A stretch of DNA of 64,000 nt from Petrosia ficiformis (Eukaryota; Porifera; Demospongiae; Haplosclerida; Petrosiidae). Location: assembly GCA_947044365.1 (NCBI GenBank), contig OX345636.1:58197746-58261745 (forward strand). Reading direction: 5' to 3'. The position numbers and the translations under genes were made by a program. Below the pieces are notes generated by a model. That model saw only the letters and a list, made by a program, of their open reading frames with translations, had not been told where the DNA came from and did no database searches. Below, piece after piece: positions 12,503 through 23,082 of this stretch; the stretch's first letter is position 1, and each line of letters begins with the position of its first letter.

Positions 12503-13080
12503 TTAACTCTTTCCCATCTATACTTAAATTAGAGGTTTTCGTTATTAACCAAAATTTAAAACTATGTGTGGGTGGAGCGCTTAATATATAATTCCTATAA
12601 CAATCATATTTTATAAGACTAAAGATTCTAATTTACTTTGTTGGAAAGAAGACTTTTTAACACACCCATTGATGTAAAATTTATAATTCGCTATCAGCAG
12701 GAAGAGAGAAAGGTGAACAATGCTTGTAAGTATAGTAGTCGATGACAATGTCTGTATAACGCCTGAATTTTAAGCAACCATTCACTTAGTTAGAAAGAAG
12801 ACCATCTAAGAAAGCCGTTATACCAAAACAATCCTTTTTTAGCTGCTATAAAGCAGCAAGATGAGAGTTTGTAACTGTAGTGGTGATGTCCATACTTAGT
12901 AATTTTATCACTTTTGTTCGGCCTGTAACTTGACTTTTTGACTAATTTAAAATAAGTATGACTTCTTGGTAGTGTGTGCTTGTTAGCTTCTTTATATTTA
13001 AAGATATTATCATGTATTTGGACTTTGGTACTTAGGTTAGAAACCTGCAACCTTTGTTAATTAATGCATTACTCAGAAAT
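12503..13080. mobile_element. TTAA-type MITE family copy, decayed
   Basis: It starts TTTAACTCTTTCCC and aligns with the intact element at 15937-16605: shared GTGGGTGGAGCG/GTGGGCGGAGCG, TTACTTTG(T/C)TGGAAA, GATGTAAAATTTAT and TTCGCTATC blocks. It contains the same internal sub-repeats (AGAAAGAAGAC). The right end is not clear. Confidence 0.6.
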
Positions 13081-13494
13081 TGCATATTTGCAGCCTTCAT
13101 CGGAAAAAGTTAAGGTGTACCTTTCATTTTGCTTTTTGAATTGGACTGTATAATATGATTTGAGGGAAACAATGATTATAATCCACAATGTAATATACAT
13201 GTACATGTAATTACATGTATATTATATTAAGATCTGGTGGTCACTTCAAACTCATGGTTCGAAGTACTATGAATAAAGTTTCAGAAATGTATGAGGTACA
13301 CATTTCTGAATCTTTATTTCATTTGTCTGTTTATCATTCTGTATTACTCACCATTTTGATTCTCTCCTCTTAGAATGATCATGTTTCTGTGTGTAATATA
13401 CCTAATTAGAGGAGACATGAATCATTTATCATCTCTAGAGGATCTTGTACTTGTTAATAAGGTATATATACTATTTATAATCTATTCATTATTA

Positions 13495-14124
13495 CAGTAT
13501 AAGTCAAAAAAACGTTAATGTTTCATTTTGTACTACGCACGTTCTACGTTCCATAGTATGCAAAATCTCGGACAAAATACAGTTTAAGTGGTAATTAAAT
13601 ATTCATTGGAAATGATCGTATAAACAGTTTATAATTGACCGTCAAGTATTTACCAAGAAAACTGAAGCTTCACGTTTGTAAAACTGAACTGGAGGAGTTG
13701 TCTACGTGCTCACCGGTCCTAATGCTAACTTCGAGGCAAGCTTCAAGCATTTCCTAACATCAATGAAGGCAGGAGAATCTGATACAACTCGTACGTCTTT
13801 AGCGGTCACACCCATCTTTGTCAAGACAATCGTTTTGCTATTTCCACATGGAATAAAGAACTGTGGCTGCAGGCGAAGTTGTACAGAACCTTCACCTTCT
13901 GGAGTATCAATTTTATTTAGATCTGAATTCTTCTGAGAGAATCTAACAGTAAAATCTTGGCCGTTTGGCTAGTTTGCCACGCCCACATTTTAGCAATGAT
14001 TAATAATTAAATTGTTTAAATGCTAATAAACTGTTTTTACACAACGTTAATGGAACGGTGTGATCAGTTTCGTACTATTGTCGTACTAAAAAGACGAAAC
14101 GTTAACTTTTTATGACTTATACTG
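13495..14124. mobile_element. Mariner-like MITE, 630 bp, TA target site
   Basis: The left end CAGTATAAGTCA (13495) and the right end TGACTTATACTG (ending 14124) are perfect terminal inverted repeats that continue imperfectly for about 40 bp. TA lies at both flanks (13493-13494, 14125-14126). No recognisable transposase was seen. The interior holds a minus-strand open frame described separately. Confidence 0.85.
13702..13968 (-). pseudogene. 88-codon stop-bounded frame inside the mariner-like MITE, origin unknown
   Basis: The minus strand is open from the codon after a TAG (13969-13971) to a TAG at 13702-13704, with no ATG near its start. The start side could be an acceptor (AACTAG|CCAAACGG), so the segment may be a former exon. 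The translation has balanced composition and looks protein-like (GEGSVQLRLQPQFFIPCGNS, later AKDVRVVSDSPAFIDVRKC). This contrasts with the repeat-like plus-strand frame on the same DNA. I do not recognise the family. It could be a captured host exon, a transposase remnant, or chance. Confidence 0.45.
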
Positions 14125-14245
14125 TACATCCTCATTTATTTCTTTATTTATCATTAGTCCTTCTATCAATTCTTTCATCAAAATATAGTCTATCTGTCTA
14201 GTATCTATCTGTATATCCATCCATCCATCCAATATCCATACATTC

Positions 14246-14315
14246 TATAAATATTTATATGTACATACATTGACAAACAGCTGTTTGTCAATGTATGTAC
14301 ATATAAATATTTATA
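14246..14315. repeat. Perfect 70-bp spacerless palindrome
   Basis: Two 35-bp arms meet at CAG|CTG (14280/14281) with no mismatch and no spacer. The arms break after TATA on both sides. It can extrude as a cruciform or form a long hairpin in RNA. Confidence 0.95.
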
Positions 14316-14463
14316 TATAATTATATTATAATTATTACAGTATATATTTTTGTATGTACATGTAGTGTATAAGATGAGTATAGAACATTGATGATGAGGA
14401 GAAAGAAACTGAACTTATTGAAGATAAGATCATAACTCTATGATAAGGTTTGGATTTAGTTCT

Positions 14464-15090
14464 GTTCTACATGTACATGTACTTATATCAAGTGGCATAT
14501 GTACATGTACTAATATCAAGGGGTATATGTACATGAACTAATATCAAGTGGTATACGTACATGTACTAATATCAAGTGGTATACATGTATGTACATGTAC
14601 TAATATCAAGTGGTATGTGTACATGTACTAATATTAAGTGGTACATGAACATGTACTAAGGTACATGTACACGTATAATATCAAGAGGCATATGTACATG
14701 TACTAATATCAAGTCGTATATGTACATGTACTAATATCAAGTGGTATGTGTACATGTACTAATATTAAGTGGTACATGCCCATGTACTAAGGTACATGTA
14801 CATGTATAATATCAAGAGGTATATGTACATGTACTAATATCAAGTCGTATATGTACATGTACTAATATCAATTGGTATATGGACATGTACTAACTAAAGT
14901 GTATATACATGTACTAACTAAAGTATATGTACATGTACTAATATGAAGTGGTATATGTACATGTACTAATATCGAGTGGTATATGTACATGTACTAATAT
15001 CAAGTGGTATATATACATGTACTAATATCGAGTAGTATATATACATGTACTAATATCAAGTGGTATATGTACATGTACTAATATGTACTG
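14464..15090. repeat. 28-bp tandem array
   Basis: About 20 copies of a unit of about 28 bp built as TACATGTACTAATATCAAGT plus GGTATATG. Some units are altered (TAAAGTGTATA, ATTAAGTGG) and there are two short higher-order duplications (14645-14800). Confidence 0.9.
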
Positions 15091-15369
15091 GTACATTTTT
15101 GTGTACTAATTGGCAACAATCAATTACTGCTAAAGCACTAGTCATGTGCTCAATAGTATGGATGTGCCAAGTAATTATTTAATTAGCCCTTTATTTTTAT
15201 ATTTTGTATGCAAAATGTTGTAATACTGTACAATGATATAGTAATGAATATCCAACTAAATACCGGTATACTGCCCAATCATACTTACATATACACAACA
15301 CTTTATATACATCTAGAGATATTTTTATAATTATATGTACAGGCCTTCATTTAGAAAATCTCTATATTG

Positions 15370-15640
15370 TCTGTCCATGTATATATGTCTGTGTATATGT
15401 GTGAGTACCTCTTTGTGTGTATGTGTGTGTCTGTGTCACTGTCACAGTGTGCATGTCTGTCTATCCATGTGTTTGTGTGTCTATGTATGTGTTTGTGTGA
15501 ATGTGTGATGGCCTGTGTCTCTGTCCGTTTGCCTATTTGTCCATATGTAAGAGTATCTGTCTGTGTGTACATGTATATCTGTCTGACTGTGTGTGTGACC
15601 CTATGTCTGTGTGTGTGTATATCTGTTTTTCTTTTGTGAA
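15370..15640. repeat. TGTG/CTGT-rich simple sequence
   Basis: Dense TGTGTCTGT variants. Open frames in both strands are repeat translations. Confidence 0.85.
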
Positions 15641-15849
15641 TACCTATATAATGATGATAGTCCCTTGTTATTTTAGTGTCTTTGAGTTCAAAATATATAT
15701 TAATATATTTACTATATCATTTCTAGTAGTTTAATATTAGCTCCTCACAATGTTTTGGTTATTTACAGTCTTATCTTAACTAAATACCAGTATACCATCA
15801 ATCCAACAATTTTCAGTAGTCCATACATATTACATTAATCATTACCAAG

Positions 15850-17052
15850 ATTACTGCAAGAGCGTAACCGATTGTATCAAGTCCAGGCTAGCATGGTCAG
15901 ATTTAAAAATGATGCGTGATATTATTTCAATTTTAACTCTTTAGCGGTGATAATGAAACCAGTCCTTTTTCATAGATTCCGAATTTAATTATCTAGGAAA
16001 ATGTGTGGGCGGAGCGTATAGTAACTAAGATTTATACCACTATAACTCTCCCGTATTATGAAACTAGAGTTTCTAACTTACTTTGCTGGAAATAAGAGTT
16101 GTTGAGAAAGCTATAGATGTAAAATTTATGCTTCGCTATTGGCAGGAAGAGAGCAAGGCGAGTGCTTGAATATTTAGTAGTCGAAAGGGCAACACCCACA
16201 CTTTACTTACCTGTATAACTTCCACATTTTAAACAACACAGACTTATGACTTACTTACATAGACAGAGGAGCTTCTAACAAAGTCGTAGATACCAAATAC
16301 ATGCTTCGTTAGTTGGAAGAAAGTAGCAAGACGAGTGTTTGAAAGTGCAGTGGTCAGTGCCAATACCCGCACTTAGCGTCTTTGGGAATTCGATCGCTTA
16401 TAACTTTGGATTGGTTATTCGTATAGCTTCAAGTTTTGCACTGCTTAAAGTATATTTAGTGCACTGTCTTCAGTAAAAATTTGGATGAAAAATAATGAAG
16501 CAATTTAAAAATACGACCATTAGTACTCATGACGTCTGTAGACGTCATTGGCTTTTAACGGTTTAATGTTCATGACGTCTTTAGACGTCATTGGCCGCTA
16601 AAGAGTTAAGCACTCATGGATGGGAAAAGCTAATGGAGGAGAGCGACCCAATGGATTGTATTACTAGACTGACCAGTAGGTTCAAACTCCCTTTAGAGCA
16701 TGCTGCGGCTGTTGTTGAAGAAATTAGAGATACATGTAAGTTTAATCAGATGATGGATTATGCCATTCAGTACAGTTCACTTGCCACACTAGACTATCGT
16801 AATGTCTGGTGGCGACTCTTCAATACTCCTCATAGTTTGTCAGGATGGTAAAATGCTCTTACCTTGGTAGAACTGTTATTTCCTCTCCCAGTATCTAATG
16901 GTAAAGTCGAAAGGGTATTCTCTATTCTTGGTGACATCAAGGCAAAGAAACGATCACTGCTTGCAAATGATACACTGGATGATCTTCTGTACCTCAATGC
17001 TGACAAAGTGTCATTAAGTGATTTCTCACGTGATGCGGCCATTGACTTATGA
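15850..17052 (+). pseudogene. zf-862/hAT-type transposase-like C-terminus, split by a MITE
   Basis: Left of the MITE, one frame reads through MMRDIISIL and resumes exactly at the right TTAA as STHGWEKLMEES. It continues through VVWWRLF-like NVWWRLFN, an in-frame TAA at 16849-16851, then LVELLFPLPVSNGKVERVFS. This order is typical of the hAT-like dimerisation region in zf-862/KIAA-type proteins (VVWWKLFN, then IELLF.LP..N..VER.FS). The frame ends in a TGA at 17050-17052. Defects are the 669-bp insertion and at least one nonsense codon. The BED/zinc-finger and catalytic parts are absent, so this is a relic. Confidence 0.75.
15937..16605. mobile_element. TTAA-flanked MITE (piggyBac-type target site)
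   Basis: The terminal inverted repeats CTCTTTAGCGG (15937) and CCGCTAAAGAG (ending 16605) are perfect and flanked by TTAA (15933-15936, 16606-16609). TTAA duplication is characteristic of piggyBac-type transposition. Near the right end the palindromic motif GACGTCTnnAGACGTC occurs twice (about 16534 and 16575). Relatives lie at 12503-13080 and 17920-18270. Confidence 0.85.
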
Positions 17053-17384
17053 CTTATGGTGAAACAAAACAACTCGTAGACCCAATCAAAACCCATGAAG
17101 ACAATACAGAAAGCGAAAACGAACAGCAGACTCTGATTCATCGGGAGAAGACTCTGATAGTGACAGCAATGTACTTGATTTATGGGATACTTTTATAAAT
17201 AATTAGTAAATGTTATTTTCTTATGTACATGTAAAACTGATCTTCTTAAAAAAAAATTTTTGATAAAAATAATACTATACACAATTTATGTAAGTTGTAC
17301 TATGGCCAGTGAAATTAAAAATATGACCAGTGAATTTTGAAGCTATTGGTCATTTGACCATTAGTCTGTGAAAGTTATTTCCAA

Positions 17385-17757
17385 CGCTGTACATAGTATA
17401 TGGTATCAATCCATACTGGTGAATATGTTACTATACTTACTATACATGTACATGTACATAGTATATGGTATCAATCCATACTAGTGAATATGTTACTATA
17501 CTTACTATACATGTACATGTACATAGTATATGGTATCAATCCATACTGGTGAATATGTTACTATACTTACTATACATGTACATGTACATAGTATATGGTA
17601 TCAATTCATACTGGTGAATATGTTACTATACTTACTATACATGTACATGTACATAGTATATGGTATCAATCCATACTAGTGAATATGTTACTATACTTAC
17701 TATACATGTACATGTACATAGTATATGGTATCAATCCATACCAGTGAATATGGTACT
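17385..17757. repeat. 65-bp satellite, left block
   Basis: About six units of 65 bp containing TGGTATCAATCCATAC, GAATATGTTACTATACTTAC and TACATGTACATGTACATAG. Unit starts at 17401, 17466 and 17531 fix the period. Copies differ by a few substitutions. Confidence 0.95.
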
Positions 17758-18600
17758 ATATTTATTATATACACTATTTTGAATTGACTAATCAGATTGC
17801 ACGATTACAGGTTGCTAAATATTTACTTATTAACTTCCCGGGCTTACTTATTAACCACCCTGGTTCACTTATTAACCCATGATTTATTAAGAATAAAAAA
17901 GAATATAGCATGAAGAATGAAAATTGAAGGTGATCTTACTGAGGGCAGAGCCCTAAGTAATTGATGTTTCCAAGGTAGTTTTCTATTGCGCATGGAAACC
18001 AAGAATACAGTATCTAAGCAATTTAGATTATAGTTATTATTTTGTTGGATAGAAGACATAACAAGAAAGCCATGTGGTACTCTTCTTCAGCTGCAGAAAG
18101 ATAGGAAGGTGATCGATAGCGCGAATGTTTTGCTCTCGAGGGCAACGCCCACATCTCCATTTTGTTAGCTGTGTAACTTTTGGATTTCAAAAAGCTGAAG
18201 ATTTTAGCTTACATAGTTGGACAGAAGACCTTTTAAGAAGGCCGTGGATACTCAGACTTCAGAGTTGCAGTTGAGTGAATTGAGGTGAGTTTTTAGTTCT
18301 TTTATATTTTGACGCGACGTTGCTAGGCGCTGTTTTACTGGCAATTTGATTTACTGGAATAATGATTCGTCTGATTTTAAGCGTAATTTTTGGTTGCCAA
18401 GAGATGAGGTAAACAAACACGGGCAAGCCTCAACCAGTCTGGTAGTTGTATTTTATATAATTAATACCTTAGATACCGTTTTCGCGGTTCATACGTGTGT
18501 TAATAATCCCTCGAAAGCCCATAGCAACCTTGCGCTATGCACTCGGTTGCTATATGCTTTCTCGGGATTATAAACACACGTATGAACTGCAAAAACAGTA
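17758..18600. other. About 840-bp insertion separating the two satellite blocks
   Basis: The insertion consists of AT-rich sequence, a fragment of the TTAA-type MITE family (about 17920-18270, with GTTGGA(T/C)AGAAGAC and GGGCAACGCCCAC) and the fold-back MITE at 18473-18601. I see no coding exon and no clean target duplication for the whole block. Confidence 0.6.
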
Positions 18601-18601
18601 T
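18473..18601. mobile_element. Fold-back MITE, about 129 bp
   Basis: The left arm ATACCGTTTTCGCGGTTCAT is the near-perfect reverse complement of the right arm (ending ACAGTAT). The pairing continues through ACGTGTGT and CCATAGCAACC. The short loop contains TTGCGCTATGCACTC. Confidence 0.8.
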
Positions 18602-19890
18602 ATAACCTATATTTACTATACATGTACATGTACATATACATAGTATATGGTATCAATCAATACTATAATTATGTTACTATACTTACTATACATGTACATG
18701 TACATAGTATATGGTATCAATCCATACTGTTACTATACTTACTATACATGTACATGTACATAGTATATGGTATCAATCCATACTAGTGAATATGTTACTA
18801 TACTTACTATACATGTACATGTACATAGTATATGGTATCAATCCATACTGGTGAATATGTTACTATACTTACTATACATGTACATGTACATAGTATATGG
18901 TATCAATCCATACTGGTGAATATGTTACTATACTTACTATACATGTACATGTACATAGTATATGGTATCAATTCATACTAGTGAATATGTTACTATACTT
19001 ACTATACATGTACATGTACATAGTATATGGTATCAATCCATACTAGTGAATATGTTACTATACTTACTATACATGTACATGTACATAGTATATGGTATCA
19101 ATCCATACTAGTGAATATGTTACTATACTTACTATACATGTACATGTACATAGTATATGGTATCAATCCATACTAGTGAATATGTTACTATACTTACTAT
19201 ACATGTACATGTACATAGTATATGGTATCAATCCATACTGGTGAATATGTTACTATACTTACTATACATGTACATGTACATAGTATATGGTATCAATCCA
19301 TACTGGTGAATATGTTACTATACTTACTATACATGTACATGTACATAGTATATGGTATCAATCCATACTAGTGAATATGTTACTATACTTACTATACATG
19401 TACATGTACATAGTATATGGTATCAATCCATACTGGTGAATATGTTACTATACTTACTATACATGTACATGTACATAGTATATGGTATCAATCCATACTA
19501 GTGAATATGTTACTATACTTACTATACATGTACATGTACATAGTATATGGTATCAATCCATACTGGTGAATATATTACTATACTTACTATACATGTACAT
19601 GTACATAGTATATGGTATCAATTCATACTAGTGAATATGTTACTATACTTACTATACATGTACATGTACATAGTATATGGTATCAATCCATACTAGTGAA
19701 TATGTTACTATACTTACTATACATGTACATGTACATAGTATATGGTATCAATTCATACTGGTGAATATGTTACTATACTTACTATACATGTACATGTACA
19801 TAGTATATGGTATCAATCCATACTGGTGAATATGTTACTATACTTACTATACATGTACGTGTACATAGTGTATGGTACCATATAGTGAAT
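18601..19890. repeat. 65-bp satellite, right block
   Basis: About 19 to 20 direct copies of the 65-bp unit. The first units are shortened (near 18650-18730). Variation is concentrated at the CATACT(G/A)GTG position. Confidence 0.95.
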
Positions 19891-19904
19891 ATGTTACTAT
19901 CTTG

Positions 19905-20830
19905 TATCTATAATTAGCATCATTATAAGAAGCCATTATAAACAATCAGACTGACTACAGTTGTTATAACTTAATTACCAATTTCATTTGAAGGTCTTCT
20001 ATTAGTATTGAGGATGTTAACATGTACATGTACATATATACATGCATGTACAATGTACATGTATCAGGGCTGCATTAGTATTATATATAGTACATGAGTT
20101 TACTATACTTCCAGTGATTATAGTGTAAGTAGAGGATTATAGATATGGTATGATTGATAGAATGATCATATTAATCTTGGGTTCATAATCTGGAGATGGG
20201 AAACACCCATCTGGTGGTTAGGAAATCCTCTTTTTGTAATCCTAGTGATTATACCTTTTTCTATATTAATTTTAAGAACATAGGAGATGTCCTCGTAACA
20301 AGGAGAAACAACCAAAGAAAGTGTCAGAAGAAACATTTCTTGGGTACTGATGTTGAGTTTTGAGACAGTGTGGCTAATATTTTAACAACAACAAAATCAA
20401 AGTCTTGATAACAGTACAGGTAAGAAATAAACAATTAATTATCAGGACTGTTTATTATTAGTGAAGTTATTGTCATATTCATTAGTAATTACAGGAGCTT
20501 ATGAGTAGCAAACCACAAAAGAGTATCCATCTGACTGTAATACTTTGTGAAAACTCATACTGTTTATTAGCACAGTTTAATTACCTGTGATAATTAATAT
20601 TATATTGTATAGGTGTAGTTTACCTATTCATCAGTGACCTACCAGTTTGTACAGCACTACCCAAGCACAATGCTTACATGGAAAATTTTGTGAATAATTT
20701 AGATAGTATGTGTTCTGGGTTCAATGCTCCTTCATGGCTTTGCTGTTCATAAGCTTCTGTTAATATGAATATACATGTACACATGTATGTGTGTGTGTAT
20801 ACATGTATAGAGTAATTGTCCCTCTAACTT
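19905..20830 (+). repeat. Dispersed repeat R1, copy 3
   Basis: Begins right after the satellite at TTAGCATCATTATAAGAAGC and follows copy 2 (9580-10480) block by block, ending in ttcatggctt and a GTGTGT stretch. Its exon-like block (about 20278-20420) has accumulated stop codons. Confidence 0.75.
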
Positions 20831-21469
20831 TGTTATACACATACTAAGTCTGTAACAAATAATGAATATTAAATTCGAAGCTTTAATAACTTTTTCGTCA
20901 ATGTTGCTCGTACCTTTGATTGGCTGTAGAAAGCCTCTAAAACTGGATATTACTGTATAACAAGTACTAGTCTTGTGGCTGGATAAAACTTCAAATGTTG
21001 AACCTTTGTTCGTTTGGTGCACTGTACAAATGAATTTGTGATTTTAACAGACCAGTTGTTACCACAGTTGTATTTACATTTATAATACATAGTTAGAAAC
21101 ATGAAATACAAGGATAATAAACATTTTCCTTTGGTTATAATAATTAGGAATGTTATGACTACAGTCATGATAGTACATTCTACATGTGGTAGTAGGGTGT
21201 ATATTGGTATGTACATTCATGATTGCATGACTACTGAATGTAGTGATAACAAATTTATTTACTATAACTAATAATTTGAAACAAATTGTTCTTTCCTATG
21301 TATATTGTCTCATTTTGAAGTTATCAATAACAGACTCTTTATATGGTAGTAGAGCGTATTCTGGTATGTGCATTTATGACTGTAGTCACAACATTTCTTT
21401 TTACCATATAGCTATATTATAAGTGATGTAACAACTGGTCTATTAAAATAACAAATTCATTTTTACAGT
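20831..21469. other. No gene recognised
   Basis: Two overlapping minus-strand frames of about 90 codons show no motif. An imperfect inverted relation exists between about 21030-21200 and 21330-21470 (both contain variants of gactacagtcatga, ggtagtaggg and gaccagttgtta), so a decayed inverted-repeat element is possible. Confidence 0.4.
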
Positions 21470-21650
21470 GTGCTTATTTGAATCTAAATTCTCATTTCAA
21501 AGCTTCACTGCCATGCCCACTTTAATATTTGTGCACACACACTTGTACACTATAAACTTGTGGTTGATAATGTAGGTGTTTTGCAGTAAAGCTGAGTCTG
21601 TGTTGCTGGCTGCTTCTGTCTCATATCTCAGTCTAGCAACTAAATTGAAG
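21470..21650. mobile_element. Fragment of the hAT-type MITE family seen at 58675-59403
   Basis: Shares TTTGAA(T/G)CTAAATT, AGCTTCACTG(C/T)(C/T)ATGCCCAC, GAGTCTGTGTTGCTGG and CAGTC(T/C)AGC blocks in the same order as 58700-58880. Confidence 0.65.
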
Positions 21651-21870
21651 TGTAGTAGATATCATAGTACATGTATAACACATGTAAAGTATAGTAGATA
21701 TCATAGTACATGTATAACACATGTGTACCAGAGTAGATATCATAATACATGTATAATACATGTAAAACACATGTATAGTATAGTAGATATCATAGTACAT
21801 GTATAATTACATGTATAGTATAGTAGATATCATAGTACATGTATAACACATGTATAGTATATGGTAGTAT
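21651..21870. repeat. Tandem array of about 37 bp
   Basis: Five to six copies of a GTAGATATCATAGTACATGT plus ATAACACATGTA unit, with variable spacing. Confidence 0.85.
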
Positions 21871-21884
21871 CATAGTACATGTAC

Positions 21885-22283
21885 TAGAGCTGAAACGAAT
21901 AGTAGTTTTTGGTTTCCGGATATTTGCTTAGTTTAACGAACGAATATCCGGATATTCGCTTGCTTTCAGGGAAATTTTGTCATAACTCGTTTCTAGTGAG
22001 ATATCAAATATTAGCTCACCATTTTGCTGTTAACACTTGCTATAGATGTTTATAACAACAGCCAAAGTTGTTTAAACTATCCATTCAGTACTCTACAGGT
22101 GTAGAATGCCAGTAACACAGAGCAAGAAACTGCTCAGCAGCCATTTTATTGCAATTATATTGTCACGTGTTCAATTGCTACGCATGCGCAAACATTAAAC
22201 GAATATCCGGATGCTAAAAATACCTCCGAATACAAAAATAACGAGCAAATATCCAAACTGAGCGAATATTCATTGCAGTCCTA
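21885..22283. mobile_element. hAT-type MITE, 399 bp, with 8-bp target duplication
   Basis: The ends TAGAGCTGAAACGAATA and the reverse complement of GCGAATATTCATTGCAGTCCTA are related inverted repeats. ACATGTAC is duplicated exactly at 21877-21884 and 22284-22291. Internal motifs ATATCCGGAT and CGAATATCCGG occur at both ends. Confidence 0.85.
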
Positions 22284-22320
22284 ACATGTACACATATTCA
22301 TATATACATGTATGTAATAG

Positions 22321-22477
22321 TTAAAGCACCGTTCGAGTGCAGTACGGGAATTACAGCACGAGAGGTGTGGTCGAGACAGCCATACAGCACGAGGCGAAGC
22401 CGAGTGGTCTATGGTTTTCGACACCACAACTCGAGTGCTGTAATTCCTGTACTTCATGAGAGTGAATGGTGCTTTAA
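22321..22477. mobile_element. Fold-back MITE, about 157 bp, TTAA ends
   Basis: The arms TTAAAGCACCGTTCGAGTGC and the right end (GAATGGTGCTTTAA) pair, and pairing continues through GGAATTACAGCACGAG. The termini could represent a TTAA target duplication. Confidence 0.75.
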
Positions 22478-23082
22478 TTAATTTATAGCACATTGCTAAG
22501 GTATATCAAAGGCTAAATTTATATAAACAGTCCCTCCTCTAATGAGCTAAGAAACCACATCATTTGATTGCCAAACCACAGTTCAATATGAGTCATACAG
22601 GCACACCTGTTCTCAATATGAAAAATACAGCACTGTCGGTGCCTTTGATACACCCACGCAGTGTGCTATAAAGTATAATATTATCATAGTACAGGTGCAA
22701 TATATGTATGTTTATGATATGGCAACTTTTTATTGAGTGCTACTGTGCATTACTACATGTACATTACTACATGTACGTTACTACATAAGCTTAGTAGTAG
22801 TGAAGGAGTACATGTACTTCTGAGTTACCTAATTGTCTAATTGATTTGAGGTATGCATAACGGTAATGAGATGAATATATAGATATTCCAGTATTCATTT
22901 GGTTTAGTTTTAAAGAACTGGTTTATAATAGACTAGAGATAATATGGATATATTATTATTATTACATTTACTATTAATTATAATAACACATGTACATGTA
23001 TTTATGAACACATTGTTACACTCATACTATAGAGGTTTATCCCACTTCTTGTAGATTCATTAATACAATACTTTATTATTTA
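22478..23082. other. No gene recognised
   Basis: AT-rich sequence with scattered TACATGTA motifs leading to the acceptor of the WAVE-like exon. Confidence 0.4.

Noticed and set aside
13706..13936. Plus-strand 76-codon ATG frame in the mariner-like MITE
   Set aside because: The minus-strand frame on the same DNA looks more protein-like; both cannot be real, and neither is proven.
14464..15090. CRISPR-like look of regularly spaced short repeats (also the 65-bp array)
   Set aside because: The repeats are contiguous tandem units without unique spacers, in a eukaryotic intron-rich context with no cas genes.
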